64,000 nt of DNA from Callipepla californica brunnescens. Taxonomy: Eukaryota > Chordata > Aves > Galliformes > Odontophoridae. The stretch's first letter is position 1. Each line of letters begins with the position of its first letter. Positions 37,201 through 49,880 of the stretch are shown one piece after another. The position numbers and the translations under genes were made by a program. The stretch lies in the NCBI GenBank assembly GCA_023055505.1, contig JALIRH010000003.1, positions 35,900,842 to 35,964,841 on the forward strand, in the 5' to 3' direction. The notes below the pieces were generated by a model, which saw only the letters and a program-made list of their open reading frames with translations, was not told where the DNA came from and did not search any database.

Positions 37201-37600
37201 GTCCCATTGATTCAATGGGTCGTAAAAAAAAAAAATCTCCTATGTACATAATTTTTCAAACAGCTTCTTAAGAATCTACAATCTTAAAAAATGACAGTAA
37301 TTATTGCTTTTTGTAATCTCTGTTCTCCACAACTTATCTTCCTGGACACGGAAATGAGAAAATCAGGAGAAATGTTTAAATTAATACACCATGAACCTAT
37401 TCACTATGTGCTTTTCTTTCAAAATTTTGCATGCAGCCGAGCTATTTAAGTTGTCAGTGGTACTGACACACTGTTCAAAGCATCCAGAATGCAGTAATGG
37501 TTTCAAGCAGGGCAGTGTTTACTCTTTGTCTTATCAGAGCTCTGGTGACTTATCTGTAACACGTATTCATTCGTATCTCCATCATTTATTTGACACTTAC

Positions 37601-37623
37601 CTCTGATTACTTCATGCAACAGG
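37601..37623 (-). other. Candidate micro-exon (23 nt)
   Basis: On the minus strand a strong pyrimidine tract ending 'cgcttttttggaatttag' precedes the segment and 'gtaagtgtc' follows a CAGAG exon end; both splice sites look very good. One frame is open (LLHEVIR, with one spare base at each end). Too short to identify. Micro-exons of this size exist, mainly in neuronal and muscle genes, but chance pairing of two sites in a 64-kb window is also likely. Confidence 0.3.
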
Positions 37624-37894
37624 CTAAATTCCAAAAAAGCGCCAACAAGAAGTAAATTAAACAGTGGGAAAAGTTGTTTTGTAATCAGAAATTTAGTGTC
37701 TAGTACAAATGGGTAAATTTACTAACCTGTAAACAGATGAAGTTACTTTTCAGTTAATAAGTGAACCAAGTTCTTTGGGATTATTATTAATTTATTTTTT
37801 TTTAATTCAATGCATACAAAAATGTGTCCTGGCTCAAAGAATCTACCAGCAGCAGTAGTTCAGCTCATGAAGGCTCCTTGCTGGAACTGGTGTG

Positions 37895-38001
37895 TATGTA
37901 TGCATATGTACGGATAAGATATAGATGTGTGTGTATAGGCATACATGTATGTATACATTTCCTATATACATACAAATATACGTACCTTTACATATACATG
38001 C
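37895..38001. repeat. Degenerate TATG/TACA low-complexity region
   Basis: About 100 bp of alternating purine-pyrimidine sequence (gtatgtatg, gtgtgtgtat, atacatac, atatacgtac). The plus-strand frames of 66 and 89 codons crossing it are products of the simple sequence. Confidence 0.8.
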
Positions 38002-39756
38002 ACAAGCTTTCAGAGAGATACTAAATCATTTAATCAGAGCACAGGAGGAGTTGGAATATAAGCAGATTTGCAGATCTGAAAGTCAGTCACTGACCTGGCA
38101 AGTAACTCATTTTTCTTTGGCTATCTGTGAACATATGATCCCCTTGGATGCAAGACACATGTGGGACTATGTCACATACACACAGGCAAAGTAATGTGTC
38201 ATTCACATTACAGATGTTTCATATCTAAGTAATTCAGGAACAGGACTGAATGCAAAACATTGATACTAGAATGAAATTAATTGGAGGGGCCATCTAGCAT
38301 ACTAGAAGATCTTTCCTAAGATACTTTTCCAAAATTATTCTGCATTATTGGCTAAATGTACAAGGCAATCGCTCGTGCTCCCAGTAAATTTCCTGTTAAG
38401 ATAAAGAGGAGAAAATTGGGAACATTCAAGCTGTTGCTATTCCATCATTACAGAAGCAGACACAGCTCTACACTGGTAATTCTAGCCCTACCTTGACTTC
38501 ACAGATGTATAGCAGAGATGACTGGGAAAACATATTTTTCAATTAACACAGAGCAATCACAACGGAAATAAAGGAAATAGAATAACCAGCACTGACACAG
38601 GTGGCATTCTGGTGACGATGAAGGTTTTTCAGTCACCCTGAAGTACTCTGTAAGGTGGAGATGAGACATCTCTACAGCTTTGGGGCTGGAACAGTGCACA
38701 GGCAGGGACATGCAGCCAGTCACACCCTGCCCACTGCTCTATCTTTACCCATGCCAATCTCCCTAATGACCATCATACCTGAATCCCTGAAAATACATTG
38801 GGTTATGATAGGAAAGGAACATTAATGGTAAAAGAGTCCTAGTTTTTGCAAGACAGAAGCTCCTGTCTCACCCACCCACATGCAGCATCCAGAAGGATGC
38901 TGCACCCAGCACTGACTGTGCTAGAGACAAGCTGGTTTGTTTTTTACTATACAACATGAATGGAGCAGAACAAGAATGTCATTCTGAAATGCAGCCACAG
39001 AAGACATCTGTAACAGGACATTGACATTCCTCTATGTAACAAGGAAAGAGTTCACAAAAAAGCATTTGCTGGTACTATTTCCCCTAATCACTGCTCAGAA
39101 ATGATGGCTGCTTATCAGAAAGCTTTGGCTGCCTACGGATAACAAGTTCAGTACCACTAAGCGCACTTTCCCCCTCACACAGATATTTTTTGTGCTCGAT
39201 TTTGCTTTCTTACCTATCTGGTTCTCTCTGCTAGGAAACATTTGACTACATTGAAAGTTTTCTTTCAATTCCATCTGGACTTTTCTGACTATTGATTATT
39301 AAATCTGCCATTTCTTTGAATCATGAATTCAGAGTCACAAACATCCTTACTTGATAAGACAGTGGATTATGTTACCTCCCACTTTCCTCTTATCTTACAT
39401 ATTGTCAAATCAGATTTCACATTATGTCACAGCTTCTATATCCAAATGGTTAACATTTCACTGAAAATTACACAGATGGACAATTATATTAAGGCTTGAA
39501 TGCCTGCCAAACATTGTAGTGGCATAAATTTGATAACCAAAGCCTACACAATCAAAAACGGAAGACAACGCTGAATATAATTATATCAATTTTTACAGAT
39601 GGCAGAATTCAAATGAAAAATGCCCGCACTATTAAAAAAAACTTTACTGACCACAAGAATATACTTCTGTAAATATATATGTGCAAAATTCCACATTTTA
39701 AATCCCAAAGGCATAACTAGAGAGAACCAAACCAACCCAAAGAACAAAGAGGTTTT

Positions 39757-39776
39757 ATTTATTTATTTATTTTTAA
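39757..39776. repeat. TTTA microsatellite
   Basis: Several TTTA units in tandem. Confidence 0.85.
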
Positions 39777-41366
39777 GATAAGCATTCTACTTACAGAAGG
39801 AATAGAGTAACTTCTCTGAAGTCCTACATGTACATATTTATAAAAACAAATAAAATCTTCCAAACCTCTTTGGAAAAAGAAATGCTATCTAGGAAAGAGG
39901 GAGGTGTCTCACTTTCCAAGTCCACTAGGTTGACAGCAGAATGACCTATGACATTCTGCTTTTAACTGTTATCTCATACACAAAAATTTGGACTAGGAAA
40001 ATGGAGCATTTCACATCAGCTATCAGAGCACCAAGCAGTACCGTGGCTTTCTCCTCCTATTAGTACACGCTGATTCTGCATTCTGCGCAGGTTGCTCCTA
40101 CTGTAGGGTTGCAACAAGGTCCCACCTTCAGAAGAGCCCAAGCCAGAACCGAGGACAAAAGAAAGCACCACACTTATATTTACATCCACCGTGCATAAGT
40201 ATAATGATGCACAAGACTGTAAGAATAAAAAACGTACAGCAACCAGCCAAGCCTGGCACTGATAAAATCACCTGCTGTTCCCTTTCTATGCTAAAAGCCC
40301 CACAAACTTTAAATTTAATTTTCTAAAGATTCGTAAACAGTCCTCCACAGGCCCTGAAAAACATACACAGTGACTTACAGGTTTGAATGTGATGAAACAA
40401 AACAGTGATAATAAGGATAAAACAAGATAGGGATCTAACCCAGGCTTCCAACAGTAAGAATTTACATAAATCAGTCTACATTTCAAGGTCTTCAGGGAGA
40501 AGTGATTCCCTGAGGAATCATTTACAAAGAGACATTAACATTTGGCTCTGAAACAGGAAGTAATTAAGAAAGAAAGTACATATTATTGCCTTTGTCTTAA
40601 AAGAAAATTTAGGACTGCTGCAAGCACTTCTGCAGTGACATTGAAATTCCTTCAGCATAGTATAGACTCTTCTCAATTTTAATTCCTGCTTCAAAAGGAC
40701 TAGTGCTAAATAGTGCAAAATGAAGTGTGTGATATCCGACAAGACGCACAGAGACACAGGTTTCGTGAGGACTCCTCGCATTACCAAGACTTCAATGTAT
40801 TCTCTAGCAGTGAGCATTACTGTCATCTCCCTAAAAACATACTGAGCAAAATAAAATGGAAATACAGTTTAGGCAAACTAAGTAATTCTAAGCAGAACTA
40901 AGCATGATATTGTTTGAATCCCATAAAACTAATAATTTCTTTGATTTAGATCAATTTTAATTTTTTTAAAACATAATACACTTTCCTATTCCCATTTCTC
41001 TAATAGAAGAATATAAGGCAGTGAAGTGCTTTAGTGTTTTCTGTTCACACAACAGTATTTAGATTTTTGAGATTTAACCATTAATTACATACATTTGTTA
41101 TATAATGTTTTGTTAAAATGAATAGCTGTAATTTAGAGAATTAGGTCACCTCAATTTAGAGAATGTCTCACCTACAGTCTCTCCCTGCAGCGTTTCCCCA
41201 TAAAAGTGAAATTCAGTCACAGACATTTCAGTAATGTATAAATGCTCAAATTGGGCTACTCAGAATGAAGAGGGGGAAAAAAAAAGAAAAAAAACACAAC
41301 TATGAAAGACTGCTTTAATTTTTATTCATTCAAATGTTCCTTTTGTCTTTTAGGTAAAGAAAAATA

Positions 41367-41398
41367 TATATGTATTATCTATGTATACACACACACAC
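41367..41398. repeat. AT/CA microsatellite
   Basis: A short ATATAT stretch, an interruption, then an ACACAC run. Confidence 0.75.
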
Positions 41399-42397
41399 GA
41401 CTGTGAGAGGCCATCTCGTGCTTGCTTTTGCTCTGAAGCAGACCCTGTTTGTAGAACATCTACTGAAGAACATTGAGGATATCCCAAAACTGACCTGGGA
41501 TTTTCTGTTCACACATGAACAACCCTAGAGGCCTGTAAGGATCCTTCACTGCAGCAGTCCTAGCAACCAGTTATGGTCTTCGAGCGAAGAAAGGAATGAA
41601 TGCACTCACTGGAACACGCCAGTTACCCATTTGTGATTAACAACCTCAACTATAACAATGTGCTGCAGAGCTAAGTTTTAAAATTCAGTTCAAGAAACTA
41701 ATTAAAATAGAAACTGCTGCAGAACAGCTGACTTCATAAAACAGCAAAAGTCACACATGGTTCCGATTTAAGTGCCATAATTAAAGGTATTTCTGATAGC
41801 CACATTGGAGACTTTTTATTCCAATATGAATGGAGTTAATTAGCTCTTGGCTTTCCAAAAGCATTAAGAGTTCAGAGTAGTCTTCCCAGATAGTGAAGAG
41901 TTAACCGTGTACTAAACATTTTTTATTAAAGCTTATCTATATGCCATCGTGAAGTACCAAAAGCAGATTGGACACATCACAGAAAGACAGGTATGCAGAC
42001 AAGCTGTTTTTCCTGCTCACAGCTACTTCACCCAAACACAGTCCATAGACTCAGTGGCAGTACTAAGCATAGAGTATGTAAGCCCACACATCATACTGAA
42101 CTATGACTTCTGCAAATGAACTTACCCAACAGATGAAAATTAGCTGTTGCAATAAAGCAGAGAGGTGGCATTAAAAAAAAAAAAAGTATACTACAGGGGA
42201 AATCATGCATAGGACAAAAAAAATCAAATTTTTCATCAGGAAACAATGGGAACCATCTTATAGCAACAGCCTGCTCCATTCACATGAAAGCAGAAGGGCC
42301 CACTGAGCAGACCATTAACAAGATTATGTCAGCCTTGTGACTAGGTGACTGCTAATTGCTATCTGGATGGAAAAAGATTCTCCATGACTTAATACTT

Positions 42398-42426
42398 AAA
42401 AAAAGAAAAAAAAAAAAAAAAAAAAA
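42398..42426. repeat. A-tract interrupted by one G
   Basis: A7, G, then A21 ending at 42426. Confidence 0.85.
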
Positions 42427-42749
42427 CTGCAATAGAGACCCTGGTATAATTAGTTTCCTAACACAAGAAAAGATTTCCAACACAGATGCCTCAGGAGGAG
42501 GGCTCACTATGTCTTTCTTGTTCATTTGTTTGCTGTCTTTACTTTCTGGTGACCTCTGATTTACTTATCTATGCTGTAAGGTAGAAATGATCATTAACAG
42601 CACAATGCATATAATTACCTATTATCACTATTTTTCTAATGTTAACCTACCACATCTTCTTGACTTCCACAATTCTGCCAGAGAGATTTGCTATATGTAT
42701 GTATTTGTATATGCTACAAGAGCATTCCCATCCCCACCTCCCCCCCTCC

Positions 42750-42772
42750 AAAAAAAAAAAAAAAAAAAAAAA
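42750..42772. repeat. A23 homopolymer after a C-rich stretch
   Basis: Uninterrupted A23, directly preceded by 'cccacctccccccctcc'. This is the longest A-run in the window and, with the A-tract 320 bp upstream, brackets a unique AT-rich segment. Confidence 0.85.
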
Positions 42773-43885
42773 CTACAGTTAACTGAAAACATCTCCTACT
42801 CTAATATATCTGAGGACATTATGCTTTTGCTAAATATCACTGGTTAATTTAGAATTACATTCAAAGTGCTTTCTCTTGAATCAAAATATCTTATTTCAAA
42901 GCAAATTCTGCTCTAATGTGTATTTTACTTTGCTCATTCATGAATTTTCTCAATACTCAGTTACTGACAAAGAATGAATCACTGATTCCTACTGATGGCC
43001 CTACTGACAAGACACCACAGTCACTTATTATTCCAAATGAATATTTAGATTGTATGACAGAATTGAGGACATCATAAGCAGCTACTAAAAATATAAAAAT
43101 AAAAATGTAAAAATTAGTCTAGTTTTGTAGCAAAAAGATTTATCAACTTGTATTTTATTTCCAATTTGCAGGGACATTTGGAAATATTTCCACTTTCCAT
43201 AGACAAAATTAACGTGATTGTCTTTTCCTTTGCCCGCACTGTGCTGCTTCAATATCCCTTGGTTCTCAGAGCAGGAGAGCCTCAAAGCAGTGCTTAATCC
43301 ACCTCGCATGCACCTATCCTCCTCTACAGAAAAAAAACAAAGCAGCAGCCCCACAGTAAACCTTCACTTTCTGCGTAAAGTGAAAGGACTACATAAGAAA
43401 ATCATTTACACCTACATACAGACACACAAAGCAAGTGCCTTTTCTTGGGAAGTAAAACCAATGCTCATTTCCCAGGCTTCTGCAATACAACAGCAAAAAT
43501 ATTTCACAGCATACTGTGAGTGAGTGACTAACAGCACCACAACACACCTCTTGGAGGATTCTAGAGAGGTAAAAAGATAGAATAAGGATTGGGATAAACA
43601 GCAACCTATAATTTATAGGCAATTGTTTCTAAGCTTCTCTAGTCTACTGGACATTTCAGTATTTTTTCAGCTCTCTAAAGCCCTCCAAGATTCCAAACCA
43701 TAATCTCTAAAATATAGCCCAAGAGTTGTTACATTTAGTAGCACAGAAAAAGAGAAACCACGTGAGAGACAGAGAGTAAGGGAGACTAAGGAAAATAAAC
43801 CTTTGCAGGAAAAGCAAACAAGAAAATCTCATTTCTTTCAAAGGGCTCTCAATATTACATAGCTTAGCAGCCTGAAGTTTCTGAA

Positions 43886-43945
43886 AGAATCACAGAACAA
43901 TGAAATCAGAATGGCAGGGGTAAAAAGGAAGGGCTAGCTGACCAA
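43886..43945 (-). mobile_element. Possible degenerate CR1 tail, minus orientation
   Basis: The string 'gaatcacagaacaatgaaat' followed by 'cagaatggcaggggtaaaaa' resembles the start of a reverse-complement CR1 3' end, with later divergence. Short and weak. Confidence 0.4.
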
Positions 43946-46648
43946 CATTATGCCGTCTTCTTCATCTCCCTTCATGGCAAACAGCCTCTAGACTACTGTG
44001 CTGAGGTTTGAATGTAAAAATTATTTCTGCCAATTCCAATGTCTGTAAAAACACAGACAAAGTAGCAGAACAAGGATCTAATTTTCTACTGGTTGACAAC
44101 AGTCTTAGACACATACCGCATACATTTCTAGGCTCCTCAGTCTAAGAAAAAAACTACTGCAGTATTTCTCCATATGGGGTGCTTATGAGAGTTCCCAGTA
44201 AGCTTTGGCAAGTGTTTCCCGCATAACATATGTGGACCATCACATAAAGGTACTGAATTAATGACACAAAAACTTTTAATAAAGGAGAAAAGAAAACCAT
44301 TTCAGCTGCCATATTTCCTGGCAAAAGTTGCCTCTCCTGACTTAAGCTCCTCATTCAGTTATCAAGCACCACACTACCTTAGCCAAGTTTCACATAAGTG
44401 CAGACAGATCATGGAGACAGATGCATTTTACCTTTATTGTCTGAAATTCCCACCAATAAATACTTTTTCTCCAGACCAGGTAGGAAAAAAAAAAGAAAGC
44501 TCTCTTTTGCTTTTTTTTTTTCCTGTCTTATAGGAACAGAACATTGCTACAAATCATACATTCATGCAATGAATGACATAGCAAACGCAGAAAGGCACTG
44601 CAAATCTGAAGTGCATTTGTGAAAGAAATATCATTTCTTTTCCTAACAGCATAACATTCTTTCTAAACGCTGCCTAAAAACATGGCTTTTAGGCTCCTTG
44701 CATTTTTATAAGAAAAACATTCTGTGAAAATGTGATCCCATAAACAGCAATTCTAATTTATATAGCAGAAAGCTTTAAGTGGCTGCCTACATTTAAAGCA
44801 ACGATCATATAATGGCCAGTCAGCTCATTTCTCCTGATTTGGCTATCTCTAGAGGACAAAATGGATTCTTATTACCAATTCCCAAGCTAGGAGAAGACTG
44901 ACCTATGCACAGGGTTTAGCAAGGGCTGCATTCTCCTTTTTTCTTTTTTCTTTTAACAACTACAGATGGGGGAAACACTCAAGAGATTTGTTGCTACTGT
45001 TCTCTTTTGATGAAGGAACTGATCATACCTCCCCAACATTTTTTCACTCAATATACAACTTTCATCCATAACCACAGGAAATTGGCATCTAACATTTATG
45101 TTTGAGTTTTCCTTTCAAGCACAAGGACAGAATACGAGGATTGAATCCTTGTAATCCTTCTACCTGTGAAGACAACGCCATGTAATCTCTAAACAAAAGG
45201 TTAGGAAGGTATCAAAAGAGACAAGAAAATTATTGATTTTTTTGTGGGGATTTTTTTGGAGGGGTAGGGATTTTTTTGTTGTTGTTTTGTTTTTTGTTGT
45301 TGTTGTTTTTTGTTTTTGTTTTTACAGAGAGACTACTTTATCTTTAAAATATAATTTGAAGCATGAGATCTTTAACAATAAACACATTTCACATTATCAT
45401 CATCACCACCTACTCAAGTGAATGTTAAAATTTTGTGGATTGTTCTGATCTAGTAACGGCCTGGTACAACACTGATGTAAATGGTGATCCTCTAATTATC
45501 CTAATATTATGGAAATAGAGACAGCAAATGTCACCGTATAGAAATAATAGATATTAAGTTGTTTCTGTAAGATTTATGATTTGTTTTAGGAATATGACTT
45601 TACTCTCCTTTTATCTCCTCCAAAAAATGACAACCTTTCCTTCTCATACAGTCAAACCTGGAAAGATTTCCCTTCAATGGCTAAAGATTTAACTGTCTCG
45701 TATAAATATTGTTTCTACTGCAACTACGTGATCTAAGGCAATGTCTGCATTAGAAATGACAATGAAAAAAATAATGGATAAGCTCATTTTAAATACAGAA
45801 GACTTTATCTTATCAGTTACAGTCAGAGGATGCTATAAAATAAAATTATCCCTTAAAAGCTCCATTCCACAAAATCAGTCAATAGACATTACAATAAACA
45901 CTCACTAATCAATAGCGATAAAGTCAGTACAATTTAGCTATCAGATGTTTCTTTGGCAACTGCTTTTGTAATACTTAACTCACTATTGTAACATCCACTT
46001 AATGCTGTGAATGAGGAAGTCACTTAGTGAATTACATGGCGGTGATATGAAGGAATGGGACAGTGCTATACAATGGACTTCTCATGTGAAACCATTCAAC
46101 TGTGTTTTGTAGAATAAAGATCTGCTGTAATACTGTATGCTCCAGCATACAATTATTGGAGAAATCACAGAACTCACTTCTTTTAAAATTGCAGTTGCTC
46201 ATTCAAAACAAGGTTCGCCTCAAGGCAGAAATTTCAGGATCTCCTTTCTTCCTTTCATAATTGGAAAACAAGTGGCAGAAAGAAAGCAATATATAAAATT
46301 GAAAATCATAGCTAGTAAAGACAAAACTTGAAATGTGTTCTCTTATGAGATGCCTATGCTGTACAAAAAAGAAAGGCTGATTATTTACAGACCAACATCT
46401 GAAATACCCTGAAAGCAAACTCTGTATCATACCTGTATTTTCTTGCACATGTTTAACTGTAACACTAAGTCTCAGCTTCATTCAGTGTACATTGCAGATA
46501 AAAAGCATTTTATCTGGACAAGACCTCCCTAAGGACAGTTCTAAATACTACAGCCTTATTTTTATATGAGGAAGGAGGATATGGAGAACTGGAACTACTT
46601 TAAAAAGAAAACGCAACTGAACACTTCAGAACACTGATGTACTTAGAG
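43946..46648. other. Unique AT-rich sequence with a GT-rich low-complexity tract
   Basis: No gene recognised. It includes the C-free T/G tract at 45223-45324. Confidence 0.5.
45223..45324. repeat. C-free T/G-rich tract with GTT repeats
   Basis: About 100 bp with no C on the plus strand. It contains three runs of three or four G separated by T7 runs, then (GTT)n and TTTTTG units. The complementary strand is a CAA/CAAAAA repeat. Confidence 0.85.
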
Positions 46649-46694
46649 AGTCATAGAATCATAGAATTGCTCAGGTTTGAAAAGAACATCAGTA
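46649..46694 (-). mobile_element. CR1 LINE 3' tail, minus orientation
   Basis: The canonical octamer tail 'tcatagaatcatagaattg' followed by 'ctcaggtttgaaaagaacat'. About 45 bp; the copy is almost completely truncated. Confidence 0.82.
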
Positions 46695-47025
46695 CGTGGA
46701 GAAAGGGGACATCAGAGCAGACACTGCTTTGTTTAACAAAGAAGAGAAGGAAAAAAAATAAGGAAGTGTTATTCACCCAACATTAGCTTCAAATAAATGG
46801 AACTGAAACGGAAATAAACTCAGGTTGACCGTTTTTCTAAGCATATTCAAATATTTTCATTTCAGAGACCTTATCTATGCACACAGACTTCAGCAGTAAG
46901 AAAATTCTTTCTTTTGTCAGGTACAAACTCGGGGGGTTATTTATTTATTTTAGCTTTCATAATACAGTTGCTCATTCCTCATATCCATTCCCATCTGTTG
47001 CTACAGGAAACAAAAAACAAAAAAC

Positions 47026-47041
47026 AAAAAAAAAAAAAAAA
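47026..47041. repeat. CAAAAA units ending in A16
   Basis: Tandem CAAAAA units from about 47010 lead into an uninterrupted A-run. Confidence 0.8.
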
Positions 47042-47267
47042 CAGGTGGCTCCCTAACACAGCCAAGCATTCACCGGTAACTGAGAAGCCTGTCTGCACAA
47101 TACAGTTATGAGGAAATCAATTTCTTGACAAATTTTTGACATCAGCCTTCCCACCTTTAGTGACCAAGAAACAATTATCTAAATTACCTGCTCCCCTGAA
47201 GCCCCACACTCAAAATAAACACAAGAATCCCCTTCAAATAACATAAATCAATTTAACGTAGAACATG

Positions 47268-47526
47268 ATAGAACCAGGAGAAATGGCTTCGAGCTCAAAG
47301 AGAGCAGATCTAGATTAGATACAAGGAAAAAGTCTTTCACCATGAGGATGGTGAGGCACTGGAACAGGTTACCTAGTGATATGGTTGATGCCCCGTACCT
47401 GAAGACTTTCAAGGTGAGGCTGGATCAGGCCCTGGGCAAACTGATCCAGCTGTGGTGTCCCTGTTCATTGCCGGGGAGTTGGACCAGATAGCCTACAGTG
47501 GTCTCTTCCAACTCTAAGGATTCTAT
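47268..47526 (+). mobile_element. CR1 LINE 3' end, plus orientation
   Basis: Clear CR1: 'gagaaatggcttcgagctca', 'gatctagattagatacaagg', 'ggtgaggcactggaacaggt', 'gtgaggctggatcaggccct', 'gagttggaccagatagccta' and 'ctcttccaactctaaggat', ending in 'tctatgact'. About 260 bp, 5' truncated, no coding. Confidence 0.95.
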
Positions 47527-47552
47527 GACTATACAAAAACACAATGAGGTTT

Positions 47553-47760
47553 TTACCTCAGCCTCTTCCGCAAACCCAGGTGCTCCAGCCACTCTTCACG
47601 CACCTTTCTCTACAGACCTTTCACCTTTGTAACCCTTCTGTGGACACTCTCTCATAGTTTTATGCCTTTCTTCATGGCAGCCAAACCGCCCCAGTGCTCG
47701 AGGTGAGGCCACACAGTGCAGTGTGGGATGGTCCCCTTCCCTTGGCCTTAGGAGATAAGA
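47553..47760 (-). mobile_element. Avian LINE-type repeat fragment, probably minus orientation
   Basis: The order 'ccaggtgctccagcc', 'ttctgtggacactctctcat', 'tatgcctttcttcatggcag', 'ccagtgctcgaggtgaggcc' and 'gatggtccccttccctt' matches a widespread avian dispersed repeat that I recall from the CR1-related portion upstream of the 3' end. It is a separate insertion from the plus-oriented CR1 immediately before it. Family assignment needs a repeat library. Confidence 0.6.
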
Positions 47761-49880
47761 TTTATTATTCAGATGACAACTAAACGGGTTCATGAATGAC
47801 AAACCTTAGAAAAAACAAATTATATTTGAACCACAACATATCTCAAACCCCAAAACTATTCACTGACTTTTCAGTGCTGGCAATCATATATATATGCTTT
47901 GTATAGCTGTAGAGTTCCTACATTTCCCTTCGACAGGGAACAGAAACAAAATAATTCAAGAAGTGTTTATTCTTCTAGTTTGTTTAGTGGGGGGAGGACC
48001 TGCTTTGGTTTGGTTTGTTGTTGTGGGGCTTTTTTTGTTTTGCTTTTTGCATTGTGTGAACTGGCTTTTAGTCAATTTAATGTAAGTTTACTATGGCAAC
48101 AGTTGCATGCTTTGTAGCGTGCAGTCTTGGATGAACACATAAAACCAGCACCTCCTCCTCACGGCCCAACACTTTGATCTTAGACACTGACTTAAAAGCC
48201 CCTGCTTCCTAAATTTCCAGGCCAGTAAGCCTATGCATACAAGATTTCTAGCTGATTCAGAAAATTTTTCATTCACAGTTAATCTAGTAAAAGCATTTTG
48301 CTATGAAAGCTCCTTTGTGCTACTTGGTATATTCAGTAGTTAGGGGGTTAATGCATGAAATGGATCACTGGGCTGAAAGTAAAAATCACTGTTAAAAAAT
48401 GTGATACCAAGAGAATTAGGCACAACATAATTTTGTAACCACCGAGAATTCTCAATAGTAAAATAAAGCCTTGTACTCCCAGCATTTTCATTAGTTTTCC
48501 AGTTGTGCTGGATGCAGTGTGAATTACAATGAGCTAGAAAGCAGTAGTTGCTCTTTTTAAAGAACATGCACTGTATAGGGGGAAGTCATTTCTTCAAATC
48601 ACACTGTGCTGGTTATTGGTTTGTATATGCTAGTACACATTTCAGCACTTTGAAATCCTATTTCTCTCTATTACTGAATGCTGCATATGGCCTGCAAAAC
48701 AGTAAACGTTCAGCATCTCTCAAAATGAGCTTCATTGTAAGCTAAATATTTGTTTAGAACTACGCACAGCTATATAAATCTGTAGAAAGATCATTCTGCA
48801 GCAAATATTTCACTGGGAGGATATTTCTCAGTCTGGACAGAAAGCACTGTGTCCTCATTATAACAACTACAAAACATAATATTAAGGACATGAATAAAGG
48901 CCAAAACTGCATGAAAATGTAGGCTGACAAACTTATAATACAAAATGTTGATTTGTTTATATTTAGCTATTCATCAGAAGAACAAAAACACTAAACTGAT
49001 TTAGGCAAGTGAACTATGTATCATAATAGTACAATTTTGCAAAAGAGACAACCTTATGTAGAGAACTTCTAATTTAACTGAAAATACTACTTCTGCAGCT
49101 TTTTAAGAATTAAATACACCATTCACACTTGAAGCAAGACTGGAATTGATCATCCTGATCTTCACAAAGATTCACTTGGAGAATATATAGGATGAGTCAA
49201 AACAACAAACAAGTAAATAACAACAACAAAGCAAGGTACACCACTCCTCATCTGTTTGCTGTGCAATGATTTCTATTTTCACTAGCCACCTTCTAACAAT
49301 TCAATGCTTTCCTCTCAGTACAGAGGTACTCACCTCTCCTGCACCACCTCCGTCTGGAGGGTTGACTGTTTTCAAAGAAAAGAAATTAAAACCATATTAT
49401 ATTTTCCAGCAAAGTTTAAAAGGAAAGACTCATCCTTAACCAGATATACTAACAGAAGACTCTAAAACATGCAATTAACAAGCATTAAAGTTTTGTTTTT
49501 TTTTCCCCTGACAAGTGATCTGATATTGTTCTCTTGAGAATTCTTTTTTTTTTCCCTAAAAGCTGTTTACAAACTCATTAAAATGAAATATTTACTGAAG
49601 AAAAAAAATGCATTTCAAAAAGTAATGATCAACTTCTTAATGTTCCTTTCTGTTTTAGGGTATGTATGTTTATTGATTAAAACTTCACTGAACTTTAACA
49701 GCAAATAATAGTATCTTTGCATGGACAACCAAAGTCATGGCGTTTCTCTGATCAAAGGGCAAGCAGGAATGCACAAGGCAAGGAATGGATATCATGTGGT
49801 CTACTACAGGTTTCCACAACCTTACTGCTTGCCTGAGCCACTCTGAGTGAAGAGGAACTATCTTGGGCTACATACGTGTA
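47761..49880. other. Mostly unique AT-rich sequence
   Basis: No gene identified except the candidate exon at 49334-49365. A GT-rich low-complexity patch lies near 48000-48050. Confidence 0.5.
49334..49365 (-). other. Best candidate micro-exon in the window (32 nt)
   Basis: On the minus strand the acceptor 'ttcttttctttgaaaacag' and the donor 'gtgagtacc' after GAGAG enclose 32 nt that are GC-rich and contain a CpG, unlike the AT-rich flanks. Two frames are plausible: one enters with two bases and reads NPPDGGGAGE ending in phase 0, the other reads STLQTEVVQE from the first base and leaves two bases over. I cannot match either to a known protein. A 32-nt exon is within the known micro-exon range. 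The transcript would run right to left. Confidence 0.42.

Larger units (their letters stand above)
28013..43885. other. Mostly unique AT-rich sequence with microsatellites and A-tracts
   Basis: Nearly 16 kb in which I recognise no interspersed repeat family and no gene beyond one candidate exon at 37601-37623. Slightly GC-richer patches occur at about 31.0-31.5, 33.2-33.45, 34.45-34.65 and 35.6-36.2 kb; their open frames are under 100 codons, overlap on opposite strands and show no domain. Simple repeats are listed separately. Confidence 0.5.
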
